From Petrosia ficiformis (taxonomy: Eukaryota; Porifera; Demospongiae; Haplosclerida; Petrosiidae), in the NCBI GenBank assembly GCA_947044365.1, contig OX345636.1, positions 19,570,548 to 19,634,547 of the forward strand: 64,000 nucleotides of DNA, written 5' to 3'. Below the pieces are notes generated by a model. That model was not told the DNA's origin. It did no database searches and saw nothing but the letters and a program-made list of their open reading frames with translations. A program made the translations under genes and the position numbers. This document shows positions 12,640 through 23,878 of this stretch, piece after piece (the stretch's first letter is position 1; every line of letters starts with the position of its first letter).

Positions 12640-13306
12640 AATTCGACAGTAAACCGTATATATTACAATATCTGTATGCGTCATGTAGAATTTTATAAAT
12701 GTATAATAGTAACTTTGGAAGGCTATACAATAAGCTAACCGCCAAAGGCTCTCTTTGACAAAAAAGAAAAAAATTAATCTGAAAAACACGAGTCTAGTCT
12801 TTTCAGTCAGCAGTTAATCGCAATCATATTAACTGCCATTTCTCAGTAATCAGATTGCTGTCTTATAGTTATCTCTAGGAAGGATGAAATATAGCTGTAC
12901 TAAAAATAAAGGCATACTCAAGAAAGGAACTTGTGAGAAAATAGTGTTTTACAGATCCTGCAGTTATCAACACATACTTAAGAAATGTACTGCCAAACTG
13001 TTTCCAGATGAACAAAGGGACATTTTCCATTATTATCTTGCTGACAACACAGGATTATGAAAAACCATAATTCAGCAATAATAATAATATTAGCGGCATA
13101 CAAATGAACTTGATTGGTTTCGTTAAAACAGTTGGTTATAATAATTATGGTTATATTTTTACTCACTGAGATACAGAGCATTTATATTTCAAGTTTAACA
13201 CTATGATACTCTGATTACCAAGAAATGACCCAGAACACTCAGTTCACTCTGTAGTAAGACAATAATACAATTAAAATATACTTGCTTGTCTATTACTCAC
13301 TAGAAT
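12640..13306. other. Innermost part of left arm, non-coding
   Basis: Homologous (inverted) to 39,591-40,258. Both copies contain an open frame around MLCISVSK...VWQYIS, but it differs by indels (AANIIIIAE versus ANIVIAE) and has no domain, so no gene is called. Confidence 0.5.
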
Positions 13307-13310
13307 ACAT

Positions 13311-13640
13311 GGGTGTCTCCATTCACTGGACTGGACCACTGGACTGGACTACTGGACTGGATTACTGGACTGCAAATTAATTAAATGCGAGACAGACACG
13401 CCTACTAATTAAATTGTGTGGGAGGGGTTTTTAGATCATAGCGCATTTAAAATGTTGCAATCTGATTGGTCAATTAGAGGTTTCTAAAAACCCGTACGGC
13501 CTACTTTTAACTTAATTGATTAGTAAACCTATAATTACTTAGTGCAATGTGCTATAGGAACTTCACACAATTAATAGAACGTTTGTTGTAATGTAGATTT
13601 TTACAAGTGGTCCAGTCCAGTCCAGTGAATGGAGACACCC
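13311..13640. mobile_element. 330-bp MITE with 3-bp target duplication
   Basis: The inverted ends are GGGTGTCTCCATTCACTGGA and its complement; CAT flanks both sides (13308-13310 and 13641-13643). The inside carries (ACTGGACTGG)n-like units near the left end. It interrupts a coding frame (13644-14221) and lies at the inner breakpoint of the big inverted duplication. Confidence 0.75.
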
Positions 13641-13643
13641 CAT

Positions 13644-14221
13644 TTCTAGATGGTATTATTGTTATATTTGTATTGGTCTCACAACCAACAATCAATACAA
13701 CACTATTAGCAGCACTTCCACCAGAACTAACAGCAATGTATTTATATTCGGTTACTAAAGGAAGAGTTACATGTTGATGGATTCTAAAGACTCCTTAGGT
13801 GAAACCAGCCTTGATTTGATAAGTGTTGAGAGCAGTAGGTGATACCTGTCCATTAGCTTTAACAGAAATACCTTTCTCTCTGTTAGAAAATGTAGCATCT
13901 CCAACACTTTGAAGAGCACTTATTGTAACTGTTACTGGATGATGAAGGCTGACATTTCCATAATACAGAACAGTGCTTTTGGTTTGCACTATAAACGAGA
14001 TGTCTTGTATACTGCTTGTTGTAATATACAAGTTTAGTTTAGTAGCTCTGTTATCATAGTTAGGTGGATAACTAAAGTAGTAGTAGTAAGTGTAATTGTT
14101 AGCATCACCTGCAAGAAAAACGAGGGTAATGAAATTAAATGTCAATTGCAATCTTGAACTTACAGAATTTGACACAGCAAACAGCAAATATAGTCAACAA
14201 GAGAGCAGTGTATAAAGCCAT
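13644..14221 (-). pseudogene. IgGFc-binding-like N-terminal domain gene, broken
   Basis: Exon 1 (14164-14221) encodes a signal peptide, MALYTALLLTIFAVCCVKF, with donor GTAAGT. Exon 2 starts at 14108 (acceptor TTCTTGCAG) and joins in phase to give C-D-A-N-N. It reads through a beta-rich sequence to an in-frame TAA (13795-13797) and then continues in the same frame with VTEYKYIAVSSGGS, VVLIVGCETNTNITI. The latter motifs resemble the IgGFc-binding N-terminal domain of secreted mucin-like proteins. A MITE ends the frame at 13640. The stop plus MITE make it a probable pseudogene. Confidence 0.65.
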
Positions 14222-14229
14222 CTTCACTG

Positions 14230-15400
14230 AGTGTACTTTACAACTTTTTGATTTCAAGCCTTTGAAATGTCAGGTATAGTATTATTATACTTTGTGGACA
14301 ATTTGTGGTGGCTAAATAATTTATTTATAATTAATAGTCCAAAGTCAAATCTAATAATAGTAAATATTTGGTAACGTTTTGCTTCAATTTACTAACATAT
14401 CAAGTCGATACACAAATAGTTTATAGTAAATATATACATAAATTGTATATTATTCATTATTATCATTAATTGTAAGACTAGCAGTCTTATTTCTCCATTA
14501 GTTCTTTATAAGTCTCAGAATCATTAGTTGACAGAGAGATAGTTTTACCCTGAATGAATGGTTTATACATTGTTTCACTCATTGACCACACCAGTATAAA
14601 CTAAGAATACTAAATAAAACTATAATAAACATGCACAAGACATGATGTAATATTTGTTGTTATTAGAAGAAAAACTACTGCAAATTCTGACATAATAACT
14701 GTCATTGACTGTCACTGACTGTTGTAATGTGCTAGTAAATGTAGCACTGATGTTGTTGGGATTTATGTTAGGATTTATGTTATCATCAGATGCTGCATAA
14801 AGTTGAACTAGAATATGTTTACATGTATATATATATATATATAATTATATAATTATATATATATATATATATATCTTGCTTAAAAACGATACTACAAAGT
14901 AAAGTTTGCATGTTGTCCTTGTATAATATTATAGTGACATATGATATTACTGAACCTGCAGTACTGCAGAGATAAATAAAACTGTTGAGAGACCAACTGT
15001 TGAATCTATACAAATACAAAATATCACTATTATAAATTAATGAACACACTATCAGCTTGTGAGCGGCGGGAAGGAGCCGTCGTTTCCGCAAAACTCCAAA
15101 TAGTATTTCCGGCCGGTTTGTGGGAAGTGGGTGGGCATGCAGAACCATAGTAAGTCGGTGACAGTCCGATGCTTTCTACCAAAATTAATTATTAGGCCTA
15201 TTCTTATGAATCGAAAATAAAGAAAATTAAAGATTAAGAAATATAGACTAGTATATTTAATACAAGCATAATAAATCATAGGCTTTCTACTGTAATAGAC
15301 CAAATTTAATTATTATTCTTTTGAATCGAAAATAAACAGAATTATTACTAACAGTTTCTTAAAAATACAATTGAAATACACACACACACACACAAAAACA
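14230..15400. other. Non-coding stretch with (TA)n and short direct repeats
   Basis: Contains an AT dinucleotide run at 14,825-14,872 and a roughly 108-bp direct repeat (15,175-15,222 and 15,283-15,342, both with GAATCGAAAATAAA). The segment at 15,055-15,140 resembles the repeat family at 61.4 kb. No gene is recognised. Confidence 0.4.
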
Positions 15401-15439
15401 CAATATATTTCAAAAGAAGTAATAGCCATTAAGATGAAT

Positions 15440-15575
15440 AAGCAGTGAATGAAGATGAGTCCTTGCAGAAGAGAAATCCCAATGAAGATGAGTCCTTCTA
15501 GAAGAGAAATCCCAATGAAGATGAGTCCTTGCAGAAGAGAAATCCCAATGAAGATGAGTCCTTCCTTGTAGAAGA
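15440..15575. repeat. 33-bp minisatellite, about 4 units
   Basis: The unit contains GAAATCCCAATGAAGATGAG. On the minus strand it reads as the periodic peptide HLHWDFSSART, a repeat translation. It is followed at 15,655-15,740 by units of the TAGACTGGAACTGGAGCAC family. Confidence 0.8.
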
Positions 15576-15654
15576 GAAGCCCATGAAAATGGGCCAGTCC
15601 AGGTGAAGCTGCATCGCATGCAGGTAGACTGGAAAAAGCCCCACATGGGGCTGG

Positions 15655-15740
15655 TCCTAGGATGAAGTAGACTGGAACTGGAGCACTAGACGAAGTAGAC
15701 TGGAACTAATGAGGTGGGTAGATTGTAACTGGAACACTAG
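15655..15740. repeat. TAGACTGGAACTGG minisatellite, copy cluster 1
   Basis: Three decayed units of the same sequence family found at 19,868-20,080 and 23,092-23,150, suggesting a dispersed VNTR-bearing element. Confidence 0.65.
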
Positions 15741-15876
15741 ATTTACAATGTACCACAGATTTGGAAATTTTCACTATTGAATAACTTTAGTTACTACTCC
15801 CGTCCACAAAAATTATTCTCCTTAAAATTTTAAAATCCATCAATTTTTTTTATACATGCTTGTATTTTACCTCCAG

Positions 15877-16026
15877 GTCATCTTTGTGCTGGTAAGGCAG
15901 GCTGGGAGAGTCTTCATAAAGTTTTCTTGTCAGTAGTAGAGGAGTATAGCTGGGTTGATGTGTTACACAATAAACAAATAGGACCTCGTCTGTTAGTAAA
16001 CCATTGTACATCTATAGCTTCACTAA
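15877..16026 (+). CDS. Unrecognised host exon (plus strand)
   Basis: A pyrimidine-rich acceptor (TTTTACCTCCAG) precedes an open 150-nt phase-1 exon beginning HLCAGKAGWESLHKVFLSV and ending LLVNHCTSIASL, with donor GTGTAT just before the microsatellite. The sequence is complex and unlike the repeats around it. It joins in phase with the exon at 17157. I do not recognise the family. Confidence 0.35.
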
Positions 16027-16039
16027 GTGTATCTGTGCA

Positions 16040-16665
16040 ATCATTCATCCATTCATTCATCCACCCATCCATCTATCAATCCATCCATCCATATAGTACT
16101 CATCTAACTATCCATCCATCCATCCATTCATCCATCCATACATCCATCCATCCATCATATATACACACATTCATCCATCAATCCATGCATACATGTATTC
16201 ATCCACCATACATACATGCATTCATCCATACATTCATCCATACATTCATCCATCCATACATACATTCATTCATTCATGCATATATACATACATTCATACA
16301 TACATACATCCATTCATACATACATACATCCACCATACATACTCATACTTGCATTCAACCATAGATTCATCCATCCATGCATACATACATACATTCATGT
16401 ATCCATATATACATTCATGCATACATACATTCATCCATCTACAGTAACATACATACATTCATCCATTCATCCTTACATTCATGCGTACATACATTCATCC
16501 ATCCACCCATGCATACATACATACATTCATACATACATTCATACATTCATCCTTACATTCACATTCATCTCTATAGTAACATACATACATTCATCCATTC
16601 ATGCATACATACATTCATCCATCTATAGTAACAAACATACATCCATACATTCATTCATTCATTTG
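16040..16665 (+). repeat. Complex (CATC/CATA/CATT)n microsatellite
   Basis: About 620 bp of tetranucleotide repeats open in several frames (Ile-His-Ser-Phe periodic peptides). The long frames here are artefacts. Confidence 0.95.
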
Positions 16666-17156
16666 ATATCATATCCTAAATAACTCTATCATATGTTCTA
16701 TGAACAGGAACGTTTGTAAACATACCATCTTCATATATTTGATAAAAATGAGAGTAATAATTCCATGCAGCCTCAAAAAGCAGGAACACACTAATATAAA
16801 AACAAGCAATGGCCACATTCCTTGGAACCTCAATTTTCTGTCTGCTGCCAACTGAATAATGAAAACTAAAATGCTAGTTATAATATTAGTATTGATATTC
16901 AATTAGTGAAGTACACATAGTATTGTCTATATGTGACATGTCTTTGAGATGTTCAGCTAACAGAAGTTAGTAAAAACATTAGTACAGAAACTAGAGGTCA
17001 CCAAGTGAGTCATAATTATAGTAATTTTGAAGTGTACAATAAATATGTAGATATTTACTGTTAAGCATTTGTTGTAACAATTTATATTACAGTTACATAC
17101 TAATTAATTTCAATGATCATTAGTGCACTGTTAAATAATCCTTCATTTTGTTATAG

Positions 17157-17276
17157 CAACTTTTATCAATAAACATCACACAATCATCTTTGCTGAAGAT
17201 TCTATCCATTATTTAGAGTTTGGAGTAAAGCTCCTAGTCTACCCAACACGCCCAGCAAGGGCCACATTTATTAACA
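17157..17276 (+). CDS. Unrecognised host exon (plus strand)
   Basis: Acceptor TTTTGTTATAG, a 120-nt open phase-1 exon reading TFINKHHTIIFAEDSIHYLE and on to YPTRPARATFIN, then donor GTTAAG. It is phase-compatible with 15877-16026. Possibly the same gene; product unknown. Confidence 0.35.
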
Positions 17277-17477
17277 GTTAAGTCTTGGTGTTAATTGGGA
17301 AGCACGTGTACATAGCATCAAAAATACACCTTGTACATTATTGATATTACATGTCCTATACTTTAATACAAAATGAAATGGTTACCACATTTTGAAAATA
17401 TAAATAGATTTTGGGGAATTGTGTCAAATTGAAAGGCAAACTCAATTACATTTTTACGAATATTATATTTCTTTTAC

Positions 17478-17773
17478 CTGGTGAAATGAATGCAACTGAA
17501 ATTGGTGTTCTAACAATCTCACCCCCCAGAGCTCTCAGAACATCTACCTAATGTTGAAGTATGATGTCATGATGATATATTTCAAATTTTCAAACTAATA
17601 GTCATACTATATACAGGAATCAACATAGTGAATATACACACTGACACCAACACACAGACACTGACACATACATGCACACACACACACACACACCTTCTCA
17701 TTGCTCATTTTTTCAAGGATCACAACTATACATCGATAGCCTTCAACTGCTGCAACCAATGCAAATCCAATAC
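17478..17773 (-). pseudogene. Cystathionine beta-synthase, two-exon fragment
   Basis: The exon at 17694-17773 reads GIGFALVAAVEGYRC...LEKMSNEK and the exon at 17478-17547 reads VDVLRALGGEIVRTPISVAF...SPG. They join in frame and both have acceptor and donor sites. They match the pyridoxal-phosphate enzyme CBS (transsulfuration; serine plus homocysteine to cystathionine) around the Gly-rich phosphate-binding region and the following helix. The usual EKMS and ALGAEIVRTP landmarks are kept, but Met-Pro becomes Ile-Leu and Ala becomes Gly. No flanking CBS exons were found within reach, so this is probably a captured or residual fragment. Confidence 0.7.
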
Positions 17774-18511
17774 CTAATATAGGAATAAGTATATGTAAAT
17801 AATTACACATGTACATGTATATACATGTATCTTGGGAATGTATAATTGTGATTATTACTTATAATTATATATCCTTAATTAATAGAAGTGTTAATAACTT
17901 CAAAACTTCAAACAGGACAAACTAAAATGTAAAACTTTTGTTCTTCCCCGAACAGACAGGATCGACAGTGTGTAAGAAAGCTGTAAAATGGAAATTGCTT
18001 AGTTTGCGCTATTGCAAGTAATGTATAATTGAATCATTGCCCAACCTTAGATGAGTATTATATTATTCTTGGAATGTTTAGATTCTTTGTTGAAGGTCAA
18101 AGAATTAACTTTCTTTCTAAATCATCCCTTGTTATTTGGGATTTCTAAATTGTCAAAGCATGATTAATTTTGTTTCTTAGATGCTGTGAAAGCTGTTTTA
18201 GTTTATTAGTCATGTATTAATATAGGAGGAGTATGGCAAATTTGTGGTGAAAAATGAACGTGTGTACGTAACCATGGTAATGCATATCTCTAACTCTTGA
18301 TCAGCAATTTTATTAATATTAAGTTAACCTGTGAAGATGCCTCAATTTACATATATGTTTGAAATACATAAATATAATTATTAATTTTACATTGTCACAT
18401 ATACACACATGTATATGTATAGAAGAGAATCCCAATTGGTTAAATTAAAAGTAAATTTGAACTCTGAAAGCTCATTAATAAGAAGGATCTGCTGAACACT
18501 TAATTTGTTTT

Positions 18512-18572
18512 GAACATGTAATTATATACATGTACTGCTGAAGAAGACCTTCGGGTCGAAACGTTCAGTTTT
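18512..18572 (+). ncRNA. Hammerhead-ribozyme-like core (decayed)
   Basis: CTGAAGA (18538-18544, fits CUGANGA) is followed by a perfect 4-bp GACC/GGTC stem closed by a TTCG loop and then GAAAC (18558-18562). Upstream GAAC (18512-18515) can pair with GTTC after GAAAC as stem III, but the cleavage triplet is not GUH. It is likely a remnant from a retroelement terminus; the motif is also known simply as a conserved retroelement 3' hairpin. Confidence 0.35.
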
Positions 18573-18670
18573 TATTAATTTTATTATAAAAGGTCTACCA
18601 TGTTAATAAGGCTCAGTAATCAACTGAATGTAATTATTTGTCTTTCATTTATTGCTTTCTTTCTTTACAG

Positions 18671-18747
18671 CAACGAGATGAGAAAATTAAACAGTGGGAG
18701 GAGTTTAAAGTTATAACTAAATCAAAACCTAAACAAACAGTATGAGA
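18671..18747 (+). CDS. Possible terminal exon of an unrecognised gene
   Basis: Acceptor TTTCTTTACAG is followed by an open frame QRDEKIKQWEEFKVITKSKP and KQTV, then TGA. Its phase 0 does not fit directly with the phase-1 exons at 15.9 and 17.2 kb, so linking exons would be needed. The composition is lysine/glutamate-rich; product unknown. Confidence 0.3.
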
Positions 18748-18924
18748 CACATACATGTACACAGAACTACACACCTAGATAGATATAACAGAACGTGTAT
18801 AGCAGTTGTGAGAATCAACTAGTAAAATACCTTAAGTAGAGAGAGACACATAGCTGACCTAAGTATTAAAAGGTGTTTTAAATGTGTTTAACAACACTTA
18901 CTATATTTACGTAATAGTTAGAAC

Positions 18925-19330
18925 ACATTTTACAGTGATTACGTGTTTCAATGTAGCACTTGGGCGATCAATAAAGGTCTCGTTTACATAACGCACTCAC
19001 CTTCGGCTTGTGCATTATTTGTATACACACTCATACATACATACATTTGATTTTGATGATGAAGGATGAACATGAATTCAAGCATTTTAATGTTATACAA
19101 GGGTGGGGGCTCAATAAAATTTAAAGGTTGATATTAGATAATGTGTAAACAAACAAGTGCTTATCTAATGGAAACCTTATTGGCCTGGCCAAGTGCCACA
19201 ACAACATTAAAATGTTTAGTGCACCATGCAGAATGTTACAAAATATTTAGTGCATATCACATGACATTTCTAGTTGTTTTACTTACAGTGTGCTGTACAT
19301 TAAGCACTTCTTAAATGTGCCCTATGTTGT
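18925..19330. repeat. Hairpin-type dispersed repeat, copy 1
   Basis: GTAGCACTTGGGCGATCAAT recurs inverted near 19,165-19,200, forming a loose hairpin. The segment 19,085-19,215 matches 54,425-54,560 in opposite orientation (GTGGCACT...AAAGGT...ATTGAGCCC). Confidence 0.55.
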
Positions 19331-19860
19331 TTAAAACACAATCAGGTGAAAGACACAATGTCATGTGATACATGTATGCATTAAACTAGTTCAATGTTTT
19401 TACTATGTGTGGAGTTCTGTATATCATTCTCTACAGTAGGTGGTGGTGGTGGTGGATGAGATTAATTACTCACATTCACTTATGACCCTGTATTTAAATC
19501 ACTACATGTTGACTTGTTCAGAAACAATGGGAATACAAATTTCATCAATTTTGTTTATTCGGAAGCTCATTCTATTTTTCAGATAGATATTTAGTGCATA
19601 CAATATAATTATAAATAGTGTTGTAACAATGATGGCTTGCCTGTAAACCATATTTTTGGTGGGTACTGCCTGATGTCTGGACAATGGTCAATGTATATCA
19701 TGTTATTTGGTGTTTTTTTTAAAGAGAAGTTCAATGAATGCACTCATATTACAAAATAGTAGTATAAAATAAAATTATAACAATTATTTTTCAAAAAAGA
19801 TGACAAAAAGGTGAAATTTGAAAGTAAAAAAAAAATTGTCCAAAAACAAAAATAATACAA
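19330..19860. other. Non-coding stretch
   Basis: No gene recognised. A short (GGT)n run lies at 19,440-19,455 and poly-A patches near 19,825. Confidence 0.4.
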
Positions 19861-19867
19861 GAAAATT

Positions 19868-20080
19868 AAAGTGGACTGGAGTAATGGATGAGGTAGACTG
19901 GAACCGGAGCAGTGGATGAGGCAGACTGCATGGAACCAGAATATTGGATGAGGTAGACTGGAACTGTAGCAGTGGATGAGGTATAGACTGGATCTGAAGC
20001 ACTGGATGAGGTAGACTGGAACCGGAGCACTGGATCAGGAAGATTGGAACTGGAGCACTGGATGAGGCTGGAACTGCCCC
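19868..20080. repeat. TAGACTGGAAC minisatellite, main array
   Basis: Seven to eight units of about 27-30 bp (GGATGAGGTAGACTGGAAC plus a variable CNGGAGCA). On the minus strand it reads Ser/Pro/Val-rich peptides (FQSTSS), a repeat translation. The array passes at its right end into TGACTTGAAGAGACCTYCGG, the start of the 100-bp repeat at 20,539. Confidence 0.8.
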
Positions 20081-20538
20081 ACACGAGGCTGGATCTAGTG
20101 ACTTGAAGAGACCTCCGGCGTCCCCAACATTGTCCTGCATTTCTACAACCAGGGCTAGTCACCACAAAAAAAAAATTAAAAAATATATAAATAAAAATTA
20201 AAAAAATTAAAAAATATATAAAATGGGTGGCTAGCCAACCCTGATTATAGGAATGAAGGACAAATGAGTACACGAATTCCAAGTGAGGAGCACAAAAGCT
20301 ACAGCAAGTCACAGAAACAGACCTGTGTGGAAGGAAAAATAGTAAATGAACTGTTCAAAAAAATTAACAAAGAATGGGTATAAAAAGAGAAATAGATACA
20401 AAAAGAAAACTCACCTTTTAAGAGAGAAGAGAGTGGATAGATGGATAGGTAGAGTACCTGTATAGAGAGAGTAAAAGAGTATGCAAATTATACAATATAC
20501 GTTTTTATGCGTGTGTCACTACACACACATAAAAAGAA

Positions 20539-20938
20539 GAGACCTTCGGCGTCCCCAACCTAGGCAATCGGTATAGTGATTGCTTCTTGGGTCTTGCTTT
20601 CTTTGATCTTGATCCATCTATCCTTTTTAATGACTTGAAGAGACCTTCGGCGTCCCCAACCTGGGCATCGGTATAGTAATTGCTTCTTGGGTCTTGCTTT
20701 CTTTGATCTTGATCCATCTATCCTCTTTAATGACTTGAAGAGACCTTCGGCGTCCCCAACCTGGGCATCGGTATAGTAATTGCTTCTTGGGTCTTGCTTT
20801 CTTTGATCTCGATCCATCTATCCTCTTTAATGACTTGAAGAGACCTTCGGCGTCCCCAACCTGGGCATCGGTATAATGATTGCTTCTTGGGTCTTGCTTT
20901 CTTGAATCTTGATCATCTATCCACTTCTTGGTCTTGCA
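20539..20938. repeat. 100-bp tandem repeat, 4 units
   Basis: The unit starts AGACCTTCGGCGTCCCCAAC at 20540, 20641, 20741 and 20841 (period 100-101). The last unit decays into shorter CTTCTTGGTCTTG units to about 21,000. The minus-strand frame VGDAEGLFKSLK comes from the repeat and is also present at 20,100-20,140. Confidence 0.9.
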
Positions 20939-21485
20939 GTCTTGATCAATCTATCCACTTCTTCTTGGTCTTGTGCAATCTTGATCCACTTCTTGGTCTT
21001 GTCCTCTTCGGCTCTTTGAGCCACAAATGTCGCGTGCTTGAGATGCACTGCTTTTTATACTAAATTTTCCCGCCTTTTGTTTTAATCTTTTAGCCAATCA
21101 AATTTACTCAAAGATTTCCATTTGTTCTTTTCCCGCCTTTTGTTTTTTCTGTGCTTTTTTCTTTTCTTCCTGATAACTCTAAAGCTGTTGTTCTACTGCA
21201 AATAGAACTTGTAGCATCAGGTTTATCGTCTCACAGCGAATCTTGTGATGTATTTTGAGGCTGGTGTCACTTTTAGTTTGGTAATAACAGTTTTACCAGT
21301 TACTGCATGTGGGTCACATAGAAAAATACTTTCAATGACGCCGAAGCTAAGATGTAGAATATCGTTTTCGAGACTACACACCACTCACTGTGACCATTTA
21401 ATATTTAAACTGAGAGCTATATAGTAGTTATGGCCATTCAGTACTCAGTATAGACACAGAGAGAGATGTACTTTGCATAGCTCAA

Positions 21486-21679
21486 CTTAGTCAATGTTAG
21501 AAGGAAGACAGTTGAATGGTTGGACGATGAACAGCAACAGAAGACTGGTGTAACTGAGCTGTTAATGATTGCAAATGGAAGATGGGGAACTGTGTCTGCT
21601 TCAGTATGCATGGGAAGGCTTTACAATCATCAGTATAAAGATTTATTTTGTATGTTTCAAGTCAGTGGAATTGATAAAG
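21486..21679 (+). CDS. Possible SRCR-like exon fragment
   Basis: An open frame containing TELLMIANGRWGTVSASVC ends at a strong donor (AAAG/GTAAGC). The NGRWGTV motif recalls scavenger-receptor cysteine-rich domains, but the downstream cysteine pattern does not fit well. It lies at the edge of a repeat complex and may be a gene scrap. Confidence 0.25.
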
Positions 21680-23091
21680 GTAAGCTTAATATATAGGCAT
21701 GGAAGAACAATATGTGATTGCTAGTGGAGATATAATTATAATATACATATAATAAATTATATATAATTATATATAATTTGTCAAAACTGATTTAATAACA
21801 GTTAAAGATCTAGGAATGTTCCATAATCGAGCTGTCTGTGATGGTGAACAGATGAATTGTTTTCACATCATTACTGTGTATTATTATACTATTATTATTT
21901 TATATATATAGTATTATGTAATTATACATTTTTTTTATGTTGGACAAAGTATTGTATTGCTATGACTGAGAGACAATGTCATTATTTAGCACTTGCACTC
22001 ACTGCAGTGTGCCAAATTTATTGGATTTAAAAAAAAATTATTATGGAGTCAATCATACGGTATGTCATGACTAATATAATTTCAGATATATAATACGTAG
22101 GTATTGCTTCTATAAATTATAGTGTTATTTATTAGCTACAATAATGATGTGACTGTTTTAACAAGTTAGCAAATAATTATTCCAAATTCATCAATATCAA
22201 CTGATAGTTTTTATCAGATGCCCAGATCTGTCATGGGATTGATGAAAAAGTGTTGCTACGAATGAAACACATCAACAGATTTTTTGTAAGACAGTAAATT
22301 TGATTATGTGAGTTCTATTTGCAGTAGAACAACTGCTTTAGAGCTACATGCATCAGAAAAAAAGAAAGACCTTTTGATATTAATTAATAAAAATTAAAAT
22401 TATTATTAGTGAAGCAGTAAACCTCTAATTGGCTGAAAAAAATTAATTAGAACATTCCTGCACGTGCAGCTTAACCGTGCACGCTCCTGTTGTCGATGAC
22501 TAAGAAGTATTAGAAGAAGAATAAATTACATTGAACCCTATGTAGGTCATACTTTTCGGAACATTCTACTTTTTGTTCCTTGTTGTTAACTTGTAGCACT
22601 GCAATTATATAAAAGCAGTCACACCTATATATCTCAAATTGACTGACTGACTCCATAATTTTTTTAAAAATCCAATACATACTATTGTCACAGTGACTTC
22701 TTTTTGTGTTTCAGACTTTACACAATAATCGTAAAAAATGATTTTCTTTTTTTAGAAAAAAGATTATTTTATTGGATTTTATTCAAAAAGAGTCTTCTTT
22801 TAAGAAAAAAAGATGTTTGATTTTTATACTAATCTCCTGCCATAGAATAATAGTAGAAAAATAGAATAGCGTAATACACAAGAAAAAATAGTGGTGTATA
22901 TTACATGTGTGTATTATGAAATATTACATTACTAATACACAAGAAACATTTATAGTGGTGTACACTATTATGAAATATTACATTATTACACATTAAGAAA
23001 AATAGTATATTGTGAAATATTACATTAAAAATAAAAATAGAGGGGAAAAACAGCAATAAACTGAAAAGAAAAATTACAGTCTTCTGCACTG

Positions 23092-23150
23092 GAGTTATGG
23101 ATAAAGTAGACTGGAACTGGAGGTAGACTGGAACTGGAGACTGGATAAGT
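23092..23150. repeat. TAGACTGGAAC minisatellite scrap
   Basis: Two or three units of the same family as 19,868-20,080, here inside the fold-back complex. Confidence 0.6.
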
Positions 23151-23878
23151 GGAAATACATCTATATTATATAGTATGATGATGACATCATCCCTTTGATG
23201 TGGTGAATTCTATATATTTTATATAGAGCTTTCATGTGCACACTATGCAGGAAATGTCACCATCATAAAATATACTGTATATAGTATGCTAACAGGTCCT
23301 ATATACAAAATATAGGACCTTCGTTTTGTGTCCTTGAATGTGATATAGCCCTCACAGGCTCAGGCTATATCACATCCTCGGACACAAAACTCAGGTTCTA
23401 TATTTTGTATATAGGACTTGCTAGCATACTATATAATATTATAATTATATTAGATTATATATATAACTATAATTTGTCAAAACTGAGCCAACAACAGTTA
23501 AATAATTTATAATATGGGAAAGTTTCATAATCCAGTTATAATATCTATGTACAAGTTAGTTAGATATAGAGATTATATGTGTGACGATATAACATTATTT
23601 ATAACATTATATATATAATTATAATATTATATTATTATATATAATTATATATATACACTACTATTTTTTCTTGTGTATTACACTATTCTATTCTACACTA
23701 TTTTTCTACTATTATTCTATGGCAGGGGATTAGTGTCAAAATTAAACCGGGCATCTTTTTTTTTCTTAAAAGAAGATTCTCTTTGAATATAATATTATAA
23801 AATATTAAAAAGAAAATCATCTTTTACAATTATTGTGTAAAGTCTGAAACACAAGAAGTCACTGTAACAATACGAGCG

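Larger units (their letters stand above)
1..13310. repeat. Left arm of large inverted duplication
   Basis: Matches the reverse complement of about 39,590-51,000 through gene A/B exons, introns, the 5' flank and a further block (12.0-13.3 kb versus 39.6-42.0 kb). Left-only insertions break it at about 1,369-2,575, 7,628-8,988 and 9,820-12,000. The outer limit lies beyond position 1. The inner limit coincides with a MITE at 13,311. Confidence 0.85.

Noticed and set aside
12978..13181. Conserved open frame in both arms (MLCISVSK...VWQYIS)
   Set aside because: Indels between copies are not compensated and the hydrophobic sequence has no domain; conservation is explained by recent duplication.
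15410..15646. Minus-strand frame with HLHWDFSS repeats
   Set aside because: 33-bp minisatellite read in one frame; no splice or start context.
16193..16683. Open frames of Ile-His-Ser/Thr repeats, up to 155 codons
   Set aside because: Translation of the tetranucleotide microsatellite.
16669..16902. Minus-strand hydrophobic frame (WPLLVFILVCSCFLRLHG)
   Set aside because: Could be a membrane exon, but splice sites are weak and nothing links it to the CBS exons nearby.
20505..20817. Minus-strand frames with VGDAEGLFKSLK repeats
   Set aside because: 100-bp tandem repeat translation. Considered as a transposon protein fragment, but there is no domain and the length is set by the repeat.
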